DNA of 13,451 nt from an uncultured Bacteroidales bacterium (GTDB taxonomy: Bacteria; Bacteroidota; Bacteroidia; Bacteroidales; Muribaculaceae), in NCBI GenBank assembly GCA_900554715.1, contig USIN01000033.1, positions 1-13,451 of the forward strand, written 5' to 3'. The notes under the pieces are model-generated. The model saw nothing but the letters and a program-made list of their open reading frames with translations. It was not told the DNA's origin and did no database searches. A program made the translations under genes and the position numbers. Each line of letters starts with the position of its first letter. Position 1 is the stretch's first letter. Below, in pieces: positions 1 to 6,961 of the stretch.

Positions 1-979
1 GCTTGTCGTTGAGCGGGTCGAAGTCGCGCGGAAGTTTGCCGAGATCGAAGTCTTTGAGCGACTTGCGGGCGTCGAGCAGACGTTTGCGAATCTCGCCGAC
101 GGCCTTCATGTCGACATCAATCTCGACACCGAGCTTTTTGGCGAAGAGATAGACAAGCTCGATGGCCGGAGCAGCCGAACCACCGCCGAACCACCAGATG
201 TTGGTGTCAAGGATGTCTACGCCGTTGATAATGGCCATCACACTCGAAGCCAGACCGTAGCCGGGAGTACAGTGTGTATGGAAATCGACGGGCACTTTAA
301 GATTGGCTTTGAGCTTAGAGATGATCGACGCGGCGCGCGACGGAGTGACGAGGCCGGCCATATCCTTGAGGGTGATGATTTTGGCACCGAGAACTTCCAT
401 AGCCTTCGCTTTCTCAACGAAATATTCGTCGGTGAAAATCTTCTCAGGCTCGGCAACCTCGTTTTTCTTGCCGAAGAGACGGGCGAAGAAGCCCTGCTTG
501 GGCTGTTCGACTGCGACCGGCTTGGGGTCGACAGTATAGCAGACAGCGCCGTCGGCGATGCCGCCGAGATTATTGATGAGTTTGATCGATTCCTTTACAT
601 TGTCAATGTCGTTGAGAGCGTCGAAAATACGCATCACATTGAGACCATTGGCGATAGCCTCCTTGTAGAAACCTTCGAGCACAGTGTCGGGATAAGGCAC
701 ATAGCCGAAGAGGTTACGTCCGCGCGAAAGAGCTGAAAGAAGCGATTTGCCTTTCATCACTTTAGAGACGCTGCGGAGACGGTCCCAGGGAGATTCGTCG
801 AGATAGCGCATCACCGAGTCGGGCACTGCACCGCCCCAGACTTCCATGATATAAAAGCCGGCGTTCTCGTAGTAGGGCAGCAGTTTGTCAATCTCGCCCT
901 GGCTAAGACGTGTTGCAAACAGCGACTGTTGTCCGTCGCGAAGCGTAAGGTCACGAATTTTCAGTTTTTTATTTTCCAT
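1..979 (-). CDS. oadA: Biotin-dependent carboxyltransferase, oxaloacetate decarboxylase alpha / pyruvate carboxylase B type (3' end outside window)
   Basis: The visible 326 residues form the HMGL-like TIM barrel that moves a carboxyl group between oxaloacetate/pyruvate (or a related acid) and a biotin carrier. The start is ATG at 979-977. The N-terminus has LTLRDGQQS with metal ligand Asp15. LKDMAG carries Lys205, the residue carbamylated in this family, and FHTHCTPGYG carries the metal-binding His234 and His236. The family normally runs to about 600 residues with a C-terminal domain and sometimes a biotinyl domain; those parts lie beyond the left edge. Between YTVDP (to 152) and IFTDEY (from 181) there is a charged insert of about 28 residues containing GFFARLFGKK. 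No decarboxylase beta or gamma subunit is visible, so decarboxylase and carboxylase roles cannot be separated. A -7 box and two palindromes lie upstream. The family call is firm; the exact substrate is not. Confidence 0.9.
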   Translation of the reverse strand, partial: MENKKLKIRDLTLRDGQQSLFATRLSQGEIDKLLPYYENAGFYIMEVWGGAVPDSVMRYLDESPWDRLRSVSKVMKGKSLLSALSRGRNLFGYVPYPDTVLEGFYKEAIANGLNVMRIFDALNDIDNVKESIKLINNLGGIADGAVCYTVDPKPVAVEQPKQGFFARLFGKKNEVAEPEKIFTDEYFVEKAKAMEVLGAKIITLKDMAGLVTPSRAASIISKLKANLKVPVDFHTHCTPGYGLASSVMAIINGVDILDTNIWWFGGGSAAPAIELVYLFAKKLGVEIDVDMKAVGEIRKRLLDARKSLKDFDLGKLPRDFDPLNDK

Positions 980-1015
980 ATCAAGTTTTATATTGAGTTG
1001 TTTTATGTCAATATC

Positions 1016-1030
1016 TACAGAATTTCTGTA
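1016..1030. repeat. Palindrome at the predicted oadA transcription start
   Basis: TACAGAATTTCTGTA is a perfect inverted repeat with 7-base arms around one central base. It overlaps the predicted start of the minus-strand transcript, just downstream of the -7 box. This is the size and place expected of a repressor operator; the binding protein is unknown. Its core, AGAA-TTCT, is shared with the palindrome at 1057-1078. Confidence 0.5.
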
Positions 1031-1034
1031 ACGG

Positions 1035-1042
1035 CAAATATA
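1035..1042 (-). promoter_or_regulatory. Candidate -7 element of the oadA-type gene
   Basis: On the minus strand this reads TATATTTG, a full match to the Bacteroidota -7 consensus TAnnTTTG. It lies 55 bp upstream of the ATG at 979. No good TTTG -33 box is seen at the usual spacing; that place is taken by a palindrome at 1057-1078. The predicted transcription start falls near 1027-1030, inside a second palindrome. Confidence 0.5.
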
Positions 1043-1056
1043 TGTTTTATTTTTGT

Positions 1057-1078
1057 ATTAAAGAAAAAATTCTTTAAT
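1057..1078. repeat. Palindrome in the oadA/cpsB divergent region
   Basis: The arms ATTAAAGAA and TTCTTTAAT are perfectly complementary (9 bases each) around four A residues. The site begins 14 bp upstream of the minus-strand -7 box, where the -33 element would be expected. It could be an operator or activator site. A simple AT-rich hairpin is an alternative. It is too far inside the divergent region to be a convincing terminator of a known gene. Confidence 0.45.
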
Positions 1079-1137
1079 ATTTTGTCTCAAATAATAAGAT
1101 TTCTGTTTTTTAGAGTGCGCAATTGACTCGGATGAGC

Positions 1138-1145
1138 TAATTTTG
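1138..1145 (+). promoter_or_regulatory. Candidate -7 element of the PHP phosphatase gene
   Basis: TAATTTTG matches the Bacteroidota -7 consensus TAnnTTTG exactly and lies 21 bp before the ATG at 1167, giving a short leader. No clear TTTG -33 box is present at normal spacing. The leader AAAATAAGGAAATACT is AT-rich with no strong Shine-Dalgarno, as is usual in Bacteroidota. Confidence 0.55.
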
Positions 1146-1166
1146 CAGAAAAAATAAGGAAATACT

Positions 1167-1916
1167 ATGTTCAATATATTCAAGAGGTGGAAGGCTGCGG
1201 TTGAGCCGCAGGAGTTTTTTTTCAAAACCGACATCCACTGTCATGTTCTGCCGGGCATCGACGACGGGTCGCCTGACGCGGCGACGTCGGTCGAGCTGAT
1301 CAAGCGCATGAAGGCATGGGGGCTGGAGCGAATCATCGCGAGTCCGCATGTGACGAACCTGACGTTCCCGAACACGCCTGAGACGGTCGGCGCTGCCCGC
1401 GAGGCTCTGAAAAAGGCTTTGGCTGACGACGGGACTGATATGGTCATAGAGAATTCGGCGGAGTATCGCATCGACGACCTTTTCGCCCGCGAGCTTGAGG
1501 CTGAGCGTCTTATGACTCTGCCTAACAATTATATCCTTATCGAAAATCCGTTTGTGCGCGAGCCGGGCAATCTCGACAGCGTCATCTTCGACCTGCAGGT
1601 GCGTGGGCTGCGCCCTATCCTCGTACATCCCGAGCGCTACTCATATTATTATAAGCACCCCGAGCGCTATGAGGTGCTTCATAACGCCGGAGCGATGTTC
1701 CAGATCAATGTGCTGAGTCTTGCCGGAGGTTATGGCAAGGATGAGCGCAAAATCGCGGAGATGCTGATTGAAAAGGGTTTGGTTGATTTCGTCGGTACCG
1801 ACCTCCACAACGCGGCTCACGCCGACATCATCGACCGCTATCTTGCATCGAGCGACTATCTCAAGGACCGCGACCGCCTCAAAGGCCGCATTCTCAATGA
1901 CAAAGCGTTTAATTAA
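1167..1916 (+). CDS. CpsB/CapC (YwqE) family PHP-type protein-tyrosine phosphatase
   Basis: This 249-residue protein, about full family length, has the ordered metal-binding motifs of the PHP fold: DIHCH (His24, His26), PGIDDG (30-34), ASPHV (His61), LVHPERY (His154, Glu156) and GTDLHN (Asp212, His214). Known members (CpsB, YwqE) are cytoplasmic Mn-dependent phosphatases that dephosphorylate the tyrosine-rich tails of BY-kinases controlling capsule or exopolysaccharide export. No kinase, Wza-like exporter or glycosyltransferase is in the window, so it stands apart from any polysaccharide cluster and its partner must be encoded elsewhere. ATG 1167 is chosen because a perfect -7 box lies just upstream and the N-terminus fits the family. 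The gene ends directly against the S41-tail relic on the other strand. Confidence 0.9.
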   Translation: MFNIFKRWKAAVEPQEFFFKTDIHCHVLPGIDDGSPDAATSVELIKRMKAWGLERIIASPHVTNLTFPNTPETVGAAREALKKALADDGTDMVIENSAEYRIDDLFARELEAERLMTLPNNYILIENPFVREPGNLDSVIFDLQVRGLRPILVHPERYSYYYKHPERYEVLHNAGAMFQINVLSLAGGYGKDERKIAEMLIEKGLVDFVGTDLHNAAHADIIDRYLASSDYLKDRDRLKGRILNDKAFN

Positions 1917-1963
1917 TCATTCTCCCAGGAGGACTTCGATGGCTTTGTCGAGCATGGTGTCGG
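1917..1963 (-). pseudogene. Relic of an S41 peptidase gene 3' end
   Basis: Read on the minus strand, this stretch encodes DTMLDKAIEVLLGE followed by TGA, the same 14 residues that end the intact S41 peptidase gene at 2364. The DNA is identical over 34 bases and then differs at synonymous positions and in the stop codon (TGA against TAA). It directly abuts the stop codon of the PHP phosphatase gene. It lies in the same reading frame as the HigA-like gene, separated only by that gene's TAA and one Ser codon. It is too short to be a gene alone. It is best read as the scar of a lost S41 paralogue or of the event that placed the HigA gene here. Confidence 0.75.
1930..1963. repeat. 34-bp direct repeat, copy 1
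   Basis: Identical over 34 bases to 2377-2410 in the same orientation, 447 bp apart. Similarity continues for a few more bases on the left with mismatches. The two copies bracket the HigA-like gene. Confidence 0.9.
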
Positions 1964-1964
1964 A

Positions 1965-2330
1965 TTAGACTCCGAGTACTATCGCGGGGTCAATGTTGAG
2001 TTTTTTACTTATGGCTCGGCCGACTTTCATGGTCGGCTCACTTTTGCCTGAAAGAAAATCGCAAATGCGTGAAGGGCTTACGCCTATAAGTTTGGCAAGC
2101 GAGGCCTGAGTCAAGCCCATTTCATACATGCGAAGCTTCATAACATCTACCAGCGATGGATCACCGACAGAATAATGCTCGTCGGAATAATCTGCGACGA
2201 GATTGGACAGAAGGACTAATTCTATGTAGTTAGGGTCGGTCTCGGGGGTATCGTCGTTAACGAGCGGTAATAATTTTTCCACCCGTTCTACCGCCCACTG
2301 ATATTGCTTTTCATTCTCTATCTTGGTCAT
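1965..2330 (-). CDS. HigA-like XRE-family antitoxin/transcriptional regulator without a toxin gene
   Basis: This 121-residue protein has a helical N-terminal part and a C-terminal helix-turn-helix at about residues 73-94, with GLTQASLAKLIGVSPSRICD followed by FLSGKSEPT, typical of HigA-type antitoxins. Such proteins bind their own promoter and neutralise a HigB/RelE-type RNase. I prefer ATG at 2330 over an in-frame TTG six bases upstream. HigB normally precedes HigA, but the upstream gene here is the S41 peptidase, whose stop is 33 bp away, and no toxin-sized gene lies on either side. It may act as an orphan regulator or pair with a distant toxin. The gene looks more AT-rich than its neighbours and sits between two copies of a 34-bp repeat, which suggests later arrival. 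The HTH call is firm; the antitoxin role is inferred. Confidence 0.8.
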   Translation of the reverse strand: MTKIENEKQYQWAVERVEKLLPLVNDDTPETDPNYIELVLLSNLVADYSDEHYSVGDPSLVDVMKLRMYEMGLTQASLAKLIGVSPSRICDFLSGKSEPTMKVGRAISKKLNIDPAIVLGV

Positions 2331-2363
2331 AATCAAAACATTTAGATGGTGGAATATCGGTGA

Positions 2364-3377
2364 TTATTCCCCCAACAGGACTTCGATGGCTTTGTCGAGC
2401 ATGGTGTCGGTGCCTTGGAGGGCTTTGAGGGGGTCGAGGTCGACTTTGCATCCGGGCGAGGGGTCGATGCCGCTCTCGGTCGACTGACCGAGGGCGTCGA
2501 GAACCGAACAGGCCGAGAACCGTACGCCCCAGCCACAGGGTATTTCAGAAGAAAAAGGCATGCCGCTGCCGCCGCCGGTGCGGTCACCGACTATCTTGAC
2601 ATTGGGCAGAAGTTTCATTATCGACACGAAGTTGTTGGCGGCACTGAAGGTGCTGCGGTTTGTCAGCACGACGACGGGCTTTAGCCAGCGGCGACGCCCG
2701 GCCGGAGCGGGGTCGAAATAATAGGCGTAGGGCTTCGAGAAATCACTGTGACCCGGACCGGTCTTATGCGAGATGTAACCGGCAAGTATCTTTTCATCGA
2801 TGAAACGGCGCACTATCGTCTCGACATTAGTCATATCGCCGCCACCGTTGTCGCGGATGTCGATGATGAGCCCGCGACAGGGCGAGAAACTGTAGAGGAT
2901 GGCGTCGAGATTGCCCTCGCCCACCATATATGAGAATGAAGCGTAGTTGATATACCCGACATTCTGAGGCAGAACGGCATATTTCATGCCTGAGGCCGAC
3001 GAATAATCGAAGTCGAGATAATATTGCTCGATAAGACGGGAGTCATAGTTCTGAGGGTAATCGCTCCACCAGTTGCGGTAATAAGAGACATCGAAACTCG
3101 AGCTGAGATTGACATGGCCGTCCTTGAGTTCGGCGAGCATGTCAGAACAGATGTCAAAAAACTCGCGGGCCGTCATGTCGTTGCCGAGACGCTTGTGATA
3201 CTTGCTGTAGACTGCGTCCCAGTCGATGTCTTTTTGGTCAAAAAAGCAATAGTGCTCGTCGATTATTGTCCAAAGCGCATCAAAATTGCCGTAGACATCA
3301 GCGTCCCATTTTTCGGTCTTGTGACAGGCAGAGAGTGCGACCGAGGCGATTACCGCCATTAATATTTTCTTAATCAT
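2364..3377 (-). CDS. S41 family (tricorn/CtpA-like) lipoprotein peptidase
   Basis: This 337-residue protein begins with a lipoprotein signal: positive start, hydrophobic core and lipobox LSAC with Cys18, so it should be lipid-anchored in the envelope. An N-terminal helical domain (about 25-95) ends in LKDGHV with His88, the probable catalytic His. The peptidase core shows IDIRDNGGG (172-180) and LTNRSTFSAAN with probable nucleophile Ser245, then VGDRTGGGSG. No clear PDZ domain is seen. The substrate is unknown. ATG 3377 is chosen over the TTG three bases upstream because it overlaps the stop of the preceding gene as TGATG, implying translational coupling to the DUF3316 gene. It is the third gene of the parC operon. 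Its last 34 coding bases are duplicated beyond the HigA gene. Confidence 0.87.
   Translation of the reverse strand: MIKKILMAVIASVALSACHKTEKWDADVYGNFDALWTIIDEHYCFFDQKDIDWDAVYSKYHKRLGNDMTAREFFDICSDMLAELKDGHVNLSSSFDVSYYRNWWSDYPQNYDSRLIEQYYLDFDYSSASGMKYAVLPQNVGYINYASFSYMVGEGNLDAILYSFSPCRGLIIDIRDNGGGDMTNVETIVRRFIDEKILAGYISHKTGPGHSDFSKPYAYYFDPAPAGRRRWLKPVVVLTNRSTFSAANNFVSIMKLLPNVKIVGDRTGGGSGMPFSSEIPCGWGVRFSACSVLDALGQSTESGIDPSPGCKVDLDPLKALQGTDTMLDKAIEVLLGE
2377..2410. repeat. 34-bp direct repeat, copy 2
   Basis: Second copy of the repeat at 1930-1963. This copy lies inside the intact S41 gene and encodes its last residues, just before the TAA stop. Confidence 0.9.
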
Positions 3378-4240
3378 CAATAAATTGCAGATATAATTTT
3401 TGCGTCATCAGAGAGCTTGCGCCGGGGCGAGAGAGAAATCCATTCGTTGGCCAGGCCGATGACAAAACTGTGGACCGTATGACCGCTGACGATATTGCTG
3501 ACCTTGCCCGAATAGACTTCATTATGGTAGCCGAGCCGCAGCGTCGCGCCCTTGAAACGCAGGTCGAGGGTCACGAGATTGTCAAGTCTGAAATAATTGC
3601 CGGGCCACGCGCAGTGGACAAGACCGCTGCGGTTGCCGAGATATATCTCATAGTAGAGCTCGCCGTAGTCGGGCGAGAAGAAGACGCCGGTAAGCGGCAG
3701 CGACGGCTGATAGCGGAGTGTCAGAGGCAGAGCGCCAAGTCTGAAATTATATACGGCCATCGCGCTTATGCCAACCGTCCAGGCAGCTTTAGCCGTGACC
3801 GGATTGTTGCCGTTGCGGGCGAGATAGAGCGCGCCGAGGTCGATGCCGGTATTGATACCTCCCGACAAGGCGAGTCCGCGGGGGAGGCGCGATGATTTCA
3901 GACGCCACAGAACGCCCCAGTCGACATTGAGGTCAAGGCCCCATATCGTTGCGTTGCGGGCCGGATTCTGATCGCGGTCGACAGAGAGCCGTCCGCGCAA
4001 CTGCATGATGGCGCCTGCGGGATTAAAGCGGGGAGCCTGCAGCCGCTCGTATGACATCGCAGCCGTCCACCCGTCGTAGTTGAGCGGCGTGAGATAGGTG
4101 TCGGTCAGATGCGACGAGCCGACCTCGATGCTATAGGCTGAGGTGACAGGGCGCAGAATCTCTACAGCCGCACTGTCGTTCTGCGCCACAGCGGCGGTTG
4201 CTGCTAACGACAGGACGATTGTATTGAGAAATCGTTTCAT
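3377..4240 (-). CDS. DUF3316 family secreted, probably outer-membrane protein
   Basis: This 287-residue protein has a signal peptide (MKRF start, hydrophobic 6-18, likely cleavage after AVA19 before Gln20). The mature part is rich in alternating polar/hydrophobic stretches with many Tyr, Trp and Gly residues (for example LGYHNEVYSG and TVGISAMAVYNFRLG), as in a small outer-membrane beta-barrel, and it ends in an aromatic residue. I recognise the pattern of the Bacteroidota-restricted DUF3316 family, whose function is not known to me. The start ATG at 4240 shares one base with the parC stop (TGATG), and its own stop is joined to the S41 gene the same way. The three genes are therefore very likely co-translated. 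A role at the cell surface with the S41 lipoprotein is inferred only from this linkage. Confidence 0.75.
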   Translation of the reverse strand: MKRFLNTIVLSLAATAAVAQNDSAAVEILRPVTSAYSIEVGSSHLTDTYLTPLNYDGWTAAMSYERLQAPRFNPAGAIMQLRGRLSVDRDQNPARNATIWGLDLNVDWGVLWRLKSSRLPRGLALSGGINTGIDLGALYLARNGNNPVTAKAAWTVGISAMAVYNFRLGALPLTLRYQPSLPLTGVFFSPDYGELYYEIYLGNRSGLVHCAWPGNYFRLDNLVTLDLRFKGATLRLGYHNEVYSGKVSNIVSGHTVHSFVIGLANEWISLSPRRKLSDDAKIISAIY

Positions 4241-6954
4241 CAGAAAATGCGTTTCTGGCCCGTGATTTCGTCACGGAGTTCATCGTCTGAAATATCGTCG
4301 TCGCCGACCGGTGTGGCGTCTGACTGATCGCTCTCGTCACCGTCGGCAATAATATCAGAGGTCTCGGGATTTTCATCATCATCACCGTCGGCGATAAGCG
4401 GCTCGATTTCGGTCACGGTGTCAAGCGCATAAGTTACGAGACGTTTACCCTTGGCCTTGAATGATTTGAGGCCGATAAAATTCTCGGCGTCGACGATGAG
4501 CGGTTCGCGGAAGTCGTCGGGCGCGGCAAATCTGACCTCAAAGCGGGCGTGCGGCGTGTCGGTGAGCAGTATCAGCGACGAGCGCTCGTTGTCGCCGATG
4601 AAGCGCTGCTTGCGGGCCGACGGCTCGAACATGAAGCGCTTGATATACGGATAACCCTGATCGGCGTCAAAGAGTATCGCCGTCCACACCTGTTTGGGGC
4701 GGAACTTCTCGATTCTCAGAATATTGTCGTCGTAATGGTTGGTGGCCTCGAAACCGGTTGTGTAGTACTCGCCGTTTTTCTGAATCACGAGCACGAGATC
4801 GTCGCCCATAAATTCACCGAGGAGACGTCCGCGGCCGTCGTAGTTGAGTCGCAGCACATCGGGGTCGAACCAGACCTCGCGGCCGCCGAGCGTCGAAGCG
4901 CCGTGCTCTTTGAGCGAGAAGCGATGCACCTCGTTCTTTGTCACGAGATTGCCCTGCGACTGCTTGCCCTTGATGGCCAGTTTGGCGAAGTCGATGTCAA
5001 ACTGCAGCGTCTTGAGACGCAGCTTGGGCTTGAGCGTCACCTTGACGACCTCGGCCTCGCCGTTGGGATTGGCCGAGAACCACATGACTTTCGAGCCGGG
5101 AAGCCCCTGCGTGAGATTATACTCTTTGTCGCGGGTGACACCCGTGACGGCAAAGCGCTTCATATAATAGATGCCGCCCGCGCCGTTGCGGTAGATGACG
5201 TTATAGATAGTGCGCGTGTCGTTGCGTTTGAAGACGTTGACATAAAGCACGTTCTTGCCTATAGAAATCTTGTCCTGCACCCTGACGACCTTATAGCGGC
5301 CGTCCTTGTAAAAGATGATGATGTCGTCGAGCGACGAACAGTTGCAGATAAACTCGTCTTTCTTGAGGCCTGTGCCGATAAAACCGTCCTCACGGTTGAT
5401 ATAGAGACGTTCGTTGGCCTCGGCGACATTGGCAGCCTCGATGTTGTCGAAATTGCGTATGACGGTGCGGCGGGGATATGCGTCGCCGTATTTGGCCTTG
5501 AGGCGCTTATACCAGTCAATCGTATACTCGACTATATGAGCGAGTCTGTCATTGATTTCAGCTATCTTGCGGTCGAGGTCGGCGATGCGGTCGTCAGCTT
5601 CGTCGGAACTGAATTTAAAGATGCGCTTCATCTTTATCTCGACAAGCTTGAGGATGTCGTCGTCGTTTATCTCACGGACAAACGAGGACTTATATTTTTC
5701 AAGACGGCTGTCGATATGCCTTACCGCCGACTCGATGTCGGGAGCCTGCTCATATTCTTTATCCTTATAGATGCGCTCCTCGATGAAAATCTTTTCGAGC
5801 GAGGCGAAGAGCCTTTGCTCCTGAAGTTCGCCGAGACGCACCTTCAGCTCGGCCTCGAGGATGTTGCGGGTCGAGTCGACGCTGTAACGCAGGAGGTCGT
5901 CGACACCGAGGAAACACGGTTTTTTGTCGTCGATGACACAGCAGTTGGGCGACACACTCACCTCGCAGTCGGTAAAGGCATAGAGGGCGTCGATGGCTTT
6001 GTCGCTCGACGTTCCCGGCTGAAGGTGAACGAGGATGCAGGCTTTTTCGGCCGTATTGTCGTCGACTTTGCGTATTTTTATCTTGTCTTTCTCGTAGGCT
6101 TTGAGTATCGAGTCGATAATAATGCCTGTCGTCTTGCCGTAGGGTATTTCGGTAACTGCGAGGGTGCGGTTGTCGACCTTCTCGATCTTGGCGCGGATTT
6201 TGACAGCGCCGCCGCGGCGTCCTTCGTTATAGCGCGAGACGTCGATGAAGCCGCCGGTGGGGAAATCCGGGTAAAGCACGAAGTCCTCACCGCTGAGATA
6301 GGCGACGGCGGCGTCGATGATTTCGTTGAAGTTATGAGGCAGAATCTTCGACGACAGGCCTACGGCGATACCCTCGGCGCCATGGGCGAGCAGCAGCGGG
6401 AACTTGGCCGGCAACGTCACCGGCTCGTTCTTGCGGCCGTCGTAGCTCGGAGTCCATTCGGTGATTTTCGGGTTGTAGAGCGTTTCGAGAGCAAATTCAG
6501 AGAGGCGCGCCTCGATATAACGCGAGGCTGCAGCCGAGGCTCCGGTGAGTATATTGCCCCAGTTGCCCTGCTTCTCGATGAGAAAGTCTTTCTGACCGAG
6601 CTGCACGAGCGCGTCAGTGATCGACGCATCGCCGTGGGGATGATACTGCATCGCCGAACCGACGATATTGTTGACTTTGTTGAATCGGCCATCGTCGAGA
6701 GTCTTCATGGTGTGGAGTATACGGCGCTGCACGGGTTTGAGGCCGTCGGCGATGTGCGGCACGGCACGCTCGAGTATTACATAAGAGGCATACTCGAGAA
6801 ACCAGTTTCGGTACATGCCGCGGAGGTGGTATTTCACCATGTCTCCGTCGCGCGCGACCGACATCAGGCGCTCGTCGGCCTGAGACTCTTCGCCGGCGAT
6901 ATTTTCATTGTCGTTTTCCTCGTCGTTATATTGACTGTCGTTTATATCTGTCAT
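4240..6954 (-). CDS. parC: DNA topoisomerase IV subunit A
   Basis: This is the DNA-cleaving subunit of a type IIA topoisomerase; it works with ParE to unlink and relax DNA. The breakage-rejoining domain carries ERAVPHIADGLKPVQRRIL (62-80), YHPHGDASITDALV (104-117) and AAASRYIEARLS with catalytic Tyr146 preceded by Arg145. A tower/coiled-coil region follows, then a C-terminal region of beta repeats from roughly residue 500. The protein has 904 residues, longer than E. coli ParC, with an acidic N-terminus (residues 1-30) and a strongly Asp/Glu-rich last 50 residues. ParC rather than GyrA is supported by Ala110 with Ser111 at the position of GyrA Ser83 and by the divergent C-terminus. It heads the operon with the DUF3316 and S41 genes. 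Its ATG lies 7 bp beyond a long palindromic element that would be in its mRNA leader. Confidence 0.93.
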   Translation of the reverse strand: MTDINDSQYNDEENDNENIAGEESQADERLMSVARDGDMVKYHLRGMYRNWFLEYASYVILERAVPHIADGLKPVQRRILHTMKTLDDGRFNKVNNIVGSAMQYHPHGDASITDALVQLGQKDFLIEKQGNWGNILTGASAAASRYIEARLSEFALETLYNPKITEWTPSYDGRKNEPVTLPAKFPLLLAHGAEGIAVGLSSKILPHNFNEIIDAAVAYLSGEDFVLYPDFPTGGFIDVSRYNEGRRGGAVKIRAKIEKVDNRTLAVTEIPYGKTTGIIIDSILKAYEKDKIKIRKVDDNTAEKACILVHLQPGTSSDKAIDALYAFTDCEVSVSPNCCVIDDKKPCFLGVDDLLRYSVDSTRNILEAELKVRLGELQEQRLFASLEKIFIEERIYKDKEYEQAPDIESAVRHIDSRLEKYKSSFVREINDDDILKLVEIKMKRIFKFSSDEADDRIADLDRKIAEINDRLAHIVEYTIDWYKRLKAKYGDAYPRRTVIRNFDNIEAANVAEANERLYINREDGFIGTGLKKDEFICNCSSLDDIIIFYKDGRYKVVRVQDKISIGKNVLYVNVFKRNDTRTIYNVIYRNGAGGIYYMKRFAVTGVTRDKEYNLTQGLPGSKVMWFSANPNGEAEVVKVTLKPKLRLKTLQFDIDFAKLAIKGKQSQGNLVTKNEVHRFSLKEHGASTLGGREVWFDPDVLRLNYDGRGRLLGEFMGDDLVLVIQKNGEYYTTGFEATNHYDDNILRIEKFRPKQVWTAILFDADQGYPYIKRFMFEPSARKQRFIGDNERSSLILLTDTPHARFEVRFAAPDDFREPLIVDAENFIGLKSFKAKGKRLVTYALDTVTEIEPLIADGDDDENPETSDIIADGDESDQSDATPVGDDDISDDELRDEITGQKRIF

Positions 6955-6961
6955 CTATTGC

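Noticed and set aside
272..736. A 154-codon plus-strand frame at the left edge
   Set aside because: It lies opposite the oadA-type gene, whose minus-strand translation has DGQQS, KDMAG and HTHCT motifs.
1137..1628. A 163-codon minus-strand frame opposite the PHP phosphatase
   Set aside because: The plus-strand protein has the full PHP motif set; the opposite frame has none.
2331..2336. TTG start for the HigA-like gene (and a similar TTG at 3380 for the S41 gene)
   Set aside because: An ATG lies a few bases downstream in each case; for S41 the ATG also forms the TGATG coupling seen at the previous gene junction.
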